The notes under the pieces are model-generated. The model was not told where the DNA came from. It did no database searches and saw only the letters and a program-made list of their open reading frames with translations. The translations under genes were made by a program, and so were the position numbers. From Trichuris trichiura (Eukaryota > Nematoda > Enoplea > Trichinellida > Trichuridae), in NCBI GenBank assembly GCA_037903355.1, contig JBAJFE010000023.1:1736001-1800000 (forward strand): DNA of 64,000 nt. Reading direction: 5' to 3'. Positions 13,901-24,981 of the stretch are shown piece after piece (within the stretch, counting starts at the first letter, position 1; every line of letters starts with the position of its first letter).

Positions 13901-15835
13901 CGCAATTTTCTCAACACGTACTTGCGCGTCCACGAAGGGACGGACTAAGGCCGCATTGATTGACCAGCAAAGATTGAATGGACATCACGCGATTTGTAGG
14001 CCCTTCGTTTTGCGCTCGACAACCGCATTTCCAACCGTTGGAATGCGATTGCGCGCGCGCGCGCGTCTGCCGACCAAAATCAAACAAAAGACGGCCCATT
14101 CATTCTTTTTCTACGCGCCAAGCGTACTACGCGCAATCATTCACTTTTTTTAAAAAACGACGTCGTATATCGCCCGAAGGTCGTTTGGTCATTCTCTTTA
14201 TGCAAATTGAGCACTATTGTTAAATTATACTCTTGTGCAGACGCATTTCGTCGGCCTACCAATTGTTTGGACTTCTAGCAACGTCGTAGTAGTAGTAGTA
14301 GGTGTTGGGCGCGTCGTATTTTTATCACGCTCAATTCACGTGGAACGTTTGGTTGTCCAGCTGGGTGCCATTCATGAATACGTCGCCTACTGAGCGTGAA
14401 TAGAAAATGAGCGCAATCAATTGCGCCAAGTTGAGACTCGCGTTCGTTTTAAACCTTTGCCCTTCTCCTCAAAAGGTGCATATTCTCGCCTAGCCGTAAT
14501 CGCTTCAAAAAGCTCTCGTCGCGCTCAGCTTGGCAAATATCCTTAAGGGCAGGTTGGCAATGCCCCCTTTTTCCTTCTTCCACAGAGGGCGCTGTAGTAG
14601 AATTTCAAAAAAAGGCCAATCGATTTTTTGAGAACAAGTTTGGGCGAAGAATTTTCGCGCGGCTTGAACAACAAGTTGGCATATCCGTCTCGGAGGTTGA
14701 AAGTGTAATGTTTTGGGCCCACTTTTTGCCTTGTTCCGCGCTGCCTCACGCGACGCCTTCTTAGCTTGCGCTTGGTAGTATTGGTGCGCGGATGCATCCC
14801 TTAGATGGCCTTCCAGCAAAGCACGCTTTAGGATAGCGTATTAAGTTCCTATTTGCCCTTGTCGACCTGTCGGCGGTTTCCACTGAAGTTTTAATGGAGC
14901 GAAAAATTAAGCAGTTTGCAAACAGCCCCCGACGAAGAGGCACCTAAAAATGGGCATCATCTTTCATGTACGACCGATTCGGTGGTGCCTAGCTTGTTGA
15001 TGCGCTTCAATTTGGCTAATCCACTTAGAATGATCGCGCTGTGGGCTTACGCGGGCAATTTGGCCGTTTCGCCTATCGCTTAATTGGCCATGTTTCAAAC
15101 TATTCCTTTCAGCGTTTGAAAGCGGCTCCAATCGGCCTTCTTTTCCTTAAGCCTTTCAGAGCTCATATGCTCTGTCCGATTAGGCAAAATATATAGATAT
15201 ATATATACGTATATGTCTGCTCGGTTTTTTCCGTTGACACAACGTTCGATTATTGAGCCTATTTCAGCGTCAGTGGCTTTGCATGGTGAGCTGTGCTGCC
15301 TGTGGCGTTTCAACTTAACAACAACCGCGGCAACATGTGAAATCATTGGGCTCGTGACAACGGCAACGACTGGCTCCGTCTCGTCCCATTGCTTACTAAC
15401 GTGCTTTGATTCTTGATAGCCAATGGAAATGCCGTTATGCAAATCAATTTGTAACCCCTGCTGTTCTTTTTTCCGTATAGCTCAATGCGGCATCGTTTTG
15501 CTCTCTTCCATCTTCTCCCTGCGACATGCACATTACGTATAGGTTCCCGAAGCCTTTGCTACACAACTCCGCCGGGAAATAGTCGCGCCGCGTTCGACTC
15601 CCGCTCGAGTCATTATTTTATAGCTGTAGCAAAAAAAGAACAACTACATATTATATGTTTTGTAGATTTAGAGCGCTGTTTGGTCAGAGAGAGGAAAAGA
15701 GCGAGCTAGGAGAGTGACCGAACGCCAGCGAGCGAGAAAGAGTGAGCGAAAGACAAATAAAGATCCTCATCCACATTGCCGTAGACGCGCGCTCAGCGTT
15801 GCAGTCAAAATCTCATTGAAAAAAAGTTCTCTCAA
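1973..15835. other. Long stretch without a supportable gene
   Basis: About 13.9 kb in which I find no recognisable protein domain and no run of phase-compatible exons. Open frames of 100-160 codons occur on both strands (for example 3600-4085 minus and 12612-13013 plus), but they overlap each other, are low-complexity in places and match no family I know. CpG looks commoner here than further right, and short simple repeats are frequent: CG runs near 3030 and 14050, CGA/CGT runs near 3725 and 11025, CT runs near 3150, 12410 and 12641, and TAG near 14288. It may contain the distal promoter of the transporter gene at 15836 or non-coding RNA; neither can be shown from sequence. Confidence 0.5.
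12641..12663. repeat. (TC)n microsatellite
   Basis: An uninterrupted CT/TC dinucleotide run of about 23 bases, with a shorter similar run near 12408. Confidence 0.95.
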
Positions 15836-18800
15836 ATGGAGGATTCAAAGAAAAGCGAAGACGAGGCAAACGCTGACGTTGTACGCGATACGAAGGCCGA
15901 CGAGTCGTGCAAGCACATCAACGAAGAAGAGCCGGGATGTGAGTTTTGCCATTTTCTTACTTTACGCCGCAAAGTTGGGAGTGTCCCGCTTCGGACGCGA
16001 ATTTTAACTACTTGCTTTTTTCCTTTACGCTTTGCGCTAAATGGCCGTTAAGCCCTTGTAGTTGTTGTACGCCGCGCATGTCAAAATCTTGTTCGTTCGG
16101 CGCGGCAAAAAATTAAGTCTTCCATAAAATGCCAATGTTGCGACAGTTATCTTTTTGATCCAAGTGATAATCGATAAGCGGACGAGCCATCTTTATTTTC
16201 GACTAATCGTTGAAACGTTGGTTGGCACTTCGTGTTGCGACGATGATATGTCATTATTCCGCAATAGGCGTTCGCTGGCTGTCGCGCGGACCGAACAACT
16301 ATTGTCCCGCCGCGACAGCACGTGATATCGATGCTAATTTTTTTGACGTCAAACCAACAAGCCTTAAAAGTACACTCGGCAAAACTTGCCCATTTTACAA
16401 GAAAGCTTCTACTGCCTAAGCTCGCTCCTGTAATGTCCCTGAAAATTGTAGGTTTGAAAAAGTCTTTATTTGGCCTTATGGTTTGCAAGCCTTATGTTAG
16501 CCTTATGAGCGTTCCAACAAGGGCATAAATAAATTTGCATATTCACCCTAACCAGAAGAAATGCCTTATTAGCATAATTTAAGACGAGCGCGCTCGGTTG
16601 ATCTTAAAAGCGTTTATGCTTTTCTCTGTTCAGACCGCCGAAAGAATATAGTATGGTTTGGAACGGAAATTCACCCGCCGTTCGAGGGAGAAAAGCGGGA
16701 ACGACCAGCCGAGGTTGGTTGTTTTTTAAAAGCGAATAGTTTCAAAATTGCTCTATACAGAAGCGAGCCAGACGACGTCGGTCAACGCTTCAACAATTGG
16801 TTCGCGACGGTGTCCAGAGAACGCCTTTGATTGAAACGATCGACGAAGAGAATACGATCGTCTTAGGCAATCTTAGTCCAACTTGTTGTTGTTGTCGACC
16901 ATAGCGAAGGCATATATTGTTTTGCAGCTCCGTCGGAACGAGTTCAGCACTTGCTAAATCCGCCGGACAAAAATGACGCTATGGACAAAGTATTCCCGCA
17001 TCAATTATTCACCGAAATGGAGTTGCTATGCGGAAGTGGACCAAGTCAAGAATGGCGTCAGACGGCCAGGTACAGCAAAGCGCCCTAAAGCTTAGCCTTT
17101 TATTTCTTTTTTTGCATATACGCAGATGGGTGAAATACGAAGAAGTGGTAGAAGAGGGCGGCAATCGTTGGTCGAAACCTCACGTAGCCACGTTGACGTT
17201 GCAATCGTTGTTCGAACTGCGTTCCTGCTTTTTGAAAGGCGTTGTCATACTGGACATGTCTGCCGACGGTTTGGAAGACGTCATCGGTACAGTAGCGCCA
17301 ACTGCAAAGCGTATATTTATTTTTTTTACTTTTCGCGCGTTTTGCAGAAAGGGCAATTGCAAAGTTGGTCAAAGAAAATTTTTTGAGGAAGTCCAACGTA
17401 GCCATTGTCCGAGACGCGTTGCTCAGCAAGCATAGACATCAATACGAGACGAATCGGTACCATAAAGATGGTATGAGCACCGGTCAGAGCTTTTTACAAA
17501 CGGTTCGATCGTTTGCGGACATTGGTCGCAGCTTTTCTCATGCCAAGACGTTGAATGCAGCCAGCGAAGCTGCCTCCGCGGGTCAGCTATCCGTTCCGGA
17601 TACTCGTAAGTACATAAGTGCTCTTATATGGCATCGCTTTCATTTTTTTTCTTACAACAAATAGAGACAAGTCGACCGTCCACTGTCGGCTTGCAAATAG
17701 CGCCGCCTGTAAAGGTGGGTCAAAAAGGTGTCGATTCAAACGCCCCCGCGGGAGAGCAAACCGCCAAGGTATATTATGCAAATATGCAAAACAGCTAAAA
17801 AAGAAAAGAGAGGGACGCGAAAGATGAATTTTTAGGGCAACTATCATTTGTACAAGAAACTGCCTCGAGACGCCGAAGCTTCGAATGTGCTTATTGGTCA
17901 ATTGCAAAGCCTTGAAAATCGTCTGTCCGTCTTTATACGCTTACACAAGGCGTGCTATTTTCAAAATTTAACCGAAGTGATTAATTTGCATATCAATTGT
18001 TTTTCCCCTCACTCCTTTAAGCGTTGATTCAACTATAGGTGCCTGTGCCTACTCGCTTTCTCTTCATTCTGCTTGGTCCGAAGGGATGCGAGGCAAAGTA
18101 CCGCGAAGTTGGTCGCGCCGTATCGACTCTAATGTCCGACGTGGTAAGCTTTATCGCCTCAAATTCTTTGTTGACCAAGCAGAGATGATGTTGCGCAGAT
18201 ATTTTGCGAAGTAGCCTACCAGGCGCGCAATCGTGAAGACCTGCTGGACGGTCTGGATGAATTTCTTGAACAAGTGACTGTGCTGCCACCTGGCGAATGG
18301 GATCCCAGCATTCGCATTGAACCACCGCCGTCCGTTCCATCTCAGGTTGAAAATACAAGCAAATTGTGCCACATCACTTTTGTTGTAGCGTCGCTTTTAG
18401 GAGGCTCGCAAAAATCCCCCGCCAAAAGCTGACGAAGCTGATGCCAACATGAAGGAAGTATTTGAAAAGAGCATTGACGACGATGACGCTTTGAAAAGAA
18501 CCCACAGGCAAGAATCTTGCTTTTCCTAGCAACCTTTTCGCTAGCCGTCAGCGCCCTCCGATTATATTTTTAAAAAATCAGTCAACTAGTCAATGGTTCA
18601 TTGTAAAATATTCCTGAATGGAAAGCTTGCCATTCATTGTAATATCTTAATGATGCCTAATTCATTGATAAGTAACGGCGTCTCATTAATACGCTGCCCC
18701 AATGCCCGGAATTGAACTTAAGAATGCAAAGGCCGGATTACGCGAGGATTGACGACGCGTACGGTGGCGGAGAACATTTTTTGAATGAACATTCCGTGTT

Positions 18801-21800
18801 TTTTAGGCTTCATTCCGGGACTGCCCTTGGATTTTATCAATGAAGTACGGGAGTTGTAGTAGGAAGGTAAAAACGATTGAGCATTTGTCGGGAGAACAAA
18901 GTAGGCGCAGCGAAATTTTAATTGACCCGCGTTTTATGAATGAACTTTACGCCATTTTGCGCCTGTGCGTGTTTGCGCGAATGCGTACGGGGGAGTGCGT
19001 TCATTCAGAAAGTTCGGATCAATCAACCCGCTGCGCGCGTAGCGAACAAAAGCAAACGTTGTAAATATTAGAGGAGACGTAACTGTAGCGTAGTATCATT
19101 GCGTAAAACCTGTTGTTAAAAATATCACTTCAATTAATGAGTCATTGATCTGTTATTCATGTTTCCGAATGAATTAACCCATTCGTCGTCAGGTAAATAC
19201 GTAGAAAAGAAGTAAATCGAAGCTTGACGTAAAAGGTTGCGTCATTGATAGGGAAATTTTAATACTCAATGCTTTGTTGACTCGCTCAGTAGCATGTTTT
19301 CCATGAATGAACGTACGCGCAGGTGTAGTTAATGAATATTGGCGTTACGTGTCTCGCGTAAGCAGCGACAGTATGACAAAATGAATAATAAAGTTCCTTA
19401 CACTCTTAGCGATGATTCAAAATTCCGATCACTCCATTCTATTGAGCCCCAACTGCAGAGTTCAAAAATTCAAAGCGTTCCAAGTTTTTTTTAGAACATT
19501 TTTAAACGGCCATGCGCTTATTAAAATTAAAATTCTTGCGCAACGTCGTCTGTTGAATACAATAACTTCATATTTGTTGCTTAGTTCAATTTATTTTTCC
19601 CGCCAAAAATGTCCTTCCCCAAAAAGGCAACAAAGCGTAGCATTTGGCGTAAAGCTCGGCGGCAACGAGTAGAAAAAATTGGCCTTGATTGTTTCGAAAT
19701 AAATTTGCATATTTTTGAAACTATTCCAACAAGTTTATCGGCCCAACTTAAGCTTTTGAACGGTCGACGTTTGGAAGCGCGTGAAATTGGTTGTTCAAAC
19801 TGCTATACCGGTCGGCATGCTCAGCAGCTTGGATTGATTTTTTAAAATTATTAAAATTTCCACTCTGGCTTGTCGCTGTCGGCGATAATGTTCAAGTGCC
19901 TAATGCATACCTTGCAATACGCCCAACTAAACTGGTCTTTCGACCTTGTAGCCTCGCTTAGCTATCTTTACTAGTCTCAGTTTGAGAGGGAGAAAATATT
20001 TATTTATTTTTTTACTATGCAACATTACTGTTCAGACTGTTTGGCGGTTTGGTCAAAGACGTGAAGAGAAAAATAAAGTGGTATTCTTCAGATTTTACAG
20101 TAAGCAAAATATTTTTGCCGCCCAATTTTTTTTTCGCTCGCGTTACCGTTGCCTTCTTAGGACTCGTGCAACCTGCAATGCATTGCCGCCTTTATGTACA
20201 TGTACTTCGCCATGCTGGCGCCTATTGTTACCTTTGGCGGCTTGCTGGAAGAGGCGACCGACAGACATTTGGTACGCAGCCAAAAGCGGTTGAGACTTGT
20301 TTATTCAAAAATGTCTTTTTTAGGCGGCAATTGAAAACTTGTTCAGCGGTGCCATATGCGGCATTATGTATAGCTTGTTTGCCGGTCAGCCGTTGACAAT
20401 GATCGGCTCCACTGGACCGGTGTTGATTTTCGAAAAGGTCGTCTTCGACATATGCAAGTAAGCGCAACTTTTTTTTCAAAATAACGGGAAAACAGCTAAG
20501 TTTTTGCACCAACGGTAGTACTGTAATGGAATGCAGGTTCACTTTCTATCGTTTTTTCAATTTTTTTTTAATTTCAATTTTTCTCTGCCTATCTCTTTGC
20601 CGTTTGGGCGGTTAGAGACGAAATGCGAATACGCGGTTTAATTATTACCCTTTTCGTTCAGGCAAGCCGGGCTGGGCTTTCTCAGCGTTCGCTTTTGGAT
20701 AAACTTTTGGAGCTTTGTCATTCTTCTGATCATCGTCGCCACCGACGCTTCCTCCATGGTCTCCTACATAACTCGCTTCACGGAGGAGAGCTTCGCGGCC
20801 TTGATATCGTTCATTTTCATTTTCGAATGCATTGCCAAATTGCTTGCCATTCTCGATCACGCTCGCGTAATCATTTGGAATCCGGTGAGCATTCTTGACG
20901 TTTTTTCTTCACTTGAAACGTTTGCCTTAGCGTTGAGCAGACGTGAACTTCCTTTCGTTGTAACCTATTAGCATTCAGCTGCGCAAAAGCGCTTCCAAAC
21001 TCGTCAGTTGTTCTTTTGTGCTCATTTTTCGCGTTGTATTATCCATAGCGAACAAGAGATGAATGAAAGCTCCGTATGTTATTAGATATTGAATTTCAGC
21101 TATCTCAAGGCAACGGTAGCTGCGCTTGCATGAACATGAACTCCACGGACGTGGAACATTTAAGCGCAATAGCTCATCGCAAGAAGTGGAATACGGACGG
21201 TTGGCTTTTCGACGATCCGTCGACCAATTCGACCCTCGTCGACTGGGATAAGCTACCGCTCGATTATTGCAATGCGGCCAGTGGTCAGCTGGACGGAACG
21301 GCTTGTTACAAAATGTACGACGTCTTTCTCGCCTCGGTCATACTGGTTTTCGGGACGTTCACGTTGGCCACGATGCTTAAGTGCAGCCGCAACAGCTCCT
21401 ACTTTCCATCCAGGGTCGGTTGGGGCGCCTCTCTACGGTATACTGTAATTGTTGTTTTTGATTTTCAGGTACGAGCCGTTTTGAGCGATTTCGCCGTCAT
21501 CATTTCCATCGTGATCATGGTCAGCGTTGACATCAGCCTGGACTTGCAAACCCCAAAATTGTACGTGCCTGAAAAGTTTGAGGCAAGCGCCATCGATAGG
21601 CCGATGTTTTTCGTCTCCCGCGTTAATGTTTCTCTTTTTTTTTGCCTTGCCTCTTTAGCCTACGCACGAGGGTCGCGGATGGTTGGTCAACCCGCTGCCG
21701 GACAGTTCGACCTGGTGGATCATACCGCTTGGGCTACCGCCGGCCGTGCTTCTTTGCATTCTTCTCTTCATGGACCATCAAATCACCGTCGTAATTGTCA

Positions 21801-23126
21801 ATCGTAAGGAGAACAAGCTCAAAAAAGGTTGCGGCTACCATTTGGATCTGCTGCTAATCGCCTTCGTTTGCTTGATCACGGGCTTCTTCGGTTTGCCCAT
21901 ATTCGTCGCTGCCACGGTTATGTCCATAAGTCACGTGAATGCCCTTAGGCAGCTGTCCGAGTGTCAAGCGCCCGGCGAGAAGCCTAAGTTCATTGGAGTA
22001 CGGTAAATGACCAGCACGCCTTTGATGACCCTTACAACCCGTTTTTAACCTCCCTTTTTTAAGCGAGCAGCGCGTCACCGGTATTCTTGTATTCCTCTTC
22101 ATCGGCCTTTCCGTTTTGATGACGTCAGTTCTTAGGGTTTGAATTCGAACTCGTAATTCATCTAATTTGAATATTACTCGCTCCTTTTTTTTAGCATATA
22201 CCAATGCCCGTCCTTTACGGCGTCTTTCTATATATGGGCGTTTCGTCATTGTCCGGCGTTCAGATGGTTGATCGTCTTCTCCTTTTATTCATGCCTATGA
22301 AGTACCAACCGGACTACATATACCTTCGCCATGTTCCCATTGGGCGCGTTCATTTGTTCACCTTTTGTCAGATAAGTTGTTTCGTTGTCCTTTGCGTCAT
22401 CAAGGAGATCAAGGTTACGTCGGTAGGATTTCCCTTGTTGGTACGTGGGCAAAAAGGGTGCGCTACATTGCAAGGCGCGTCCGTTTTCAGCTTGTCTTCC
22501 TGGTTGCTGTTCGCAAGTTGCTCGAATTCGTCTTCACCGAACACGAGTTGAAGTATTTGGACGACAAAATGCCCGACATCTTCTTACGTCACAAGGAGGA
22601 CGTGAAGATCAAGAAGGAAAAGGTGGGACCACTTTTCGCCCCAAGTTGAAGCTACGCTTTGACTTTGTTCAAGGAAATGAAGGAGAACGCGAAAAACGCT
22701 TTGATGACTTTGCAAAGCGACGACAACTTGCAAATATCGTTGGCATCCGGTCACGTGATGAGCATTCCATTGAAAACGCTGAACAGGACGGTCAGCGAGG
22801 ATAAAGCTATCAACCTTTCCGAAGAGGTTACCAGATCCGGCCTTTGGAAGCACATTGCTTCCTCATCAGATATGACCAAGTGACAATATGCGCATAGAGA
22901 ATTACTTATACGAGAATTGGTGCGTATAATTGTTTTTAGGGTGAAAGACAATGGCAGAAAGAAAGTGTCCGAAGATAAGGGTCCATTCAGCCCTTCATCG
23001 TTGACAGAGGAAGACGACGTTGAGGCAATTACATTTTCGTTCGATCGGTCGCCGAAGAGCGACTCCGAGTCGAAACCACTGCTAAACGCCAGTAGTCAAG
23101 ATAGTACCACAACAGGTCCGGTGTAA
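15836..23126 (+). CDS. Na+-coupled bicarbonate transporter, SLC4 family
   Basis: 23 phase-compatible exons: 15836-15938, 16634-16713, 16761-16875, 16928-17069, 17126-17286, 17348-17605, 17665-17768, 17836-17976, 18039-18143, 18199-18345, 18401-18507, 20036-20099, 20161-20271, 20324-20457, 20662-20884, 21100-21414, 21469-21582, 21659-22002, 22064-22136, 22195-22440, 22491-22622, 22674-22879, 22940-23126. They encode about 1203 aa, the usual NBC/NDCBE length. The N-terminal cytoplasmic domain shows [45 protein letters not shown] and [16 protein letters not shown]. The membrane domain shows [87 protein letters not shown] and [19 protein letters not shown] large extracellular loop with four cysteines (exon 16) fits the Na+-coupled branch (C. 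elegans abts-1 type) rather than AE-type exchangers. The protein moves HCO3- with Na+ across the plasma membrane for pH control. Introns after exons 11 and 17 use GC donors. The exon 3 end could be 16884 instead of 16875 (same phase). The start is the ATG of [14 protein letters not shown], preceded by an ordinary leader. Confidence 0.93.
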
Positions 23127-23429
23127 AAAAAAAGTCTCGGTTTGACGGTCGCGTAACACTATCTCTTTTTGTCCTGTCGGCGCTCTTTTTTTGAGCGCCT
23201 CTCTCTCTCTCTTCAGATGGAAACATGTTTTCGCCCTTCTTTTCCTACGCAGTAGTTTGGACAGCTTTAATCACTTCAATTATCCTTATATGCCCATTGT
23301 TTATTTCCATTTATATATACATACATGCATATACGTTTCATGTTTCTATCCATTCAAGGGGGACTGTACTTCCAGTAGCTTTACTCCAATTGACATGAGA
23401 CATCCTAGGCGACCAACCGGACGGGCGAT

Positions 23430-23967
23430 GTGTCAATGGTGAAGGCGCCTAGCGTAAAGGGACACATTAATTTTCTCAGGTGTTTTTTTGGGCTTGGTGA
23501 TTCCTGCCCATCGATTGACGTTTTATCCTTTGCCGCTCTAAAACCAGTAAAAAGCTTGGGCAATCTTTTCGGCAAAACTTTGACGATGCCGCACGCGGCG
23601 GAAATGGACGTTGGCGTCTCGTCGATCATCCCGGTGGAATAATAGCAAGCAGTTGCAATGTTTCAACTGTTGGCGTCCCATTTCCTTTTTTATCGGCCAA
23701 CTTTGTAACAGCTCATTTCCGGAAAACGATTGCCGTAATGGCAGTCGAATGAGACAGAGTTTGTCAGCAGCGTTCAACTATTCGGCTGTGCTTAGCTCGT
23801 TGAGTCCATTGGAGAAGCGACCTTTTTCTTCTTTCGCCCAGAAAAGTCTGTCGGGTAAGTGGCGTGAAATTTGCATATGCACTTTTGAATTGTACTTCGA
23901 AGATTTGACCATTTTTGCAGGTGAACCTTCCGCCACGCCCGCCAACCTATTGCTTGTTGGAAAATGA
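23430..23967 (+). CDS. Hypothetical small spliced gene (weak)
   Basis: Three phase-compatible open exons can be drawn: 23430-23620 (starts MSMVKAPSVKGHINFL), 23712-23854 and 23921-23967 (ends LLLVGK, stop TGA). The last intron has a strong GTAAGT donor and a TTTTTGCAG acceptor. The first junction uses a GTCGAT donor and a TAACAG acceptor. The product would be about 126 aa, rich in Ser/Phe/Leu, with no family I recognise. It sits 300 bases after the transporter stop on the same strand, so it could be an alternative 3' end of that gene, a separate gene, or chance. An alternative frame of the first exon can also be spliced. Confidence 0.3.
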
Positions 23968-24194
23968 CGTCCAGTCATGTCCCTATTGTTCGTTGTCCTT
24001 AAGTTTTTGTTTTTCCCGCCAACCGTAACTAATATGGATAAAATATTTATCCGCGGTTGTATATTTAGGCACACAGTCATTAGAAGATGACAAAATTTTA
24101 AATTTTTTTCGAACTACCTAAGATGGTCCTCTTGCATGCCATGGTAAATTTATTCGTCTTAACAATCCTATAATCATTATACACCATAGTGCAG

Positions 24195-24494
24195 CACCGT
24201 AAGGACTCCATCGCCTTGTTTGGAAAGTTTTTTGACGGCAGCAGTGTTTGCCCGTTCGGACAATCTCCCTTTTTCTGTTTTCGCGGTAAGTGCTGTTCAT
24301 AAAATTGTCTACTATTGATAGATTCGAGAATTTTTTAAAATGCTTTAACAGCTCTCAATACAGTTAGCAGGAAAGCTAACGCAACGACGAATTTGCACGC
24401 TTCGAGATGGGAGCAACAAACAAATAACCGCTTTTATTTTTTCTTCTTCTTTTTGGTGATGAACCGAACTGCTGACGTCTCGCCTTTACGTTAG
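24195..24494 (+). CDS. Possible exon pair of unknown gene (weak)
   Basis: An open exon at 24195-24285 (HRKDSIALFGKFFDGSS...) ends in a GTAAGT donor at phase 1 and joins in frame to 24352-24494, which stops at TAG. The acceptor of the first exon is phase 0, so it could follow an exon ending at 23955 of the preceding candidate. The last exon runs into a T-rich tract that reads as poly-Phe, which looks more like UTR than protein. No family recognised. Confidence 0.22.
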
Positions 24495-24981
24495 GCAACC
24501 TTCCTACCGCAGATTACTGTATTCGTAAGTACAATGGAACCTACTTATCATAATAGCAAGCAACTTTGAATTCAATGGTTTAAATCTATCGGCGAATCGA
24601 TCCGCCAAGCGAATATTTGCATACCGTGCTAATTGTGCAAAGCGGCGTTGAAATGTTGCTCTCAATTTTTATCTCTGCCGCCAACTTTGGGCAAAGCTTT
24701 TTTTTACTGCCGTTTCGTTTCGCGAGTCCGCAATGAAAAAAGGCAAAGTGCGAATAACAATTGCTCCGCGGCAACAAAAGACATTCGCTTCTTTCGTGAC
24801 ACGCAAAAGGTTTTTATTAAAATATCGATTTGAACAAGACTGCATTCCGGCCATGTATGTATACTCCTTTTTGGTTGGACGGACTGCGCGCGCTTGGTGT
24901 CGAGCGTATATTCGGCGTGAAGTTTTTGGAACGATTCAAAGAATACAAGCGCGCGGGGCTGTCCGGTTTTGTTATCGCTCT

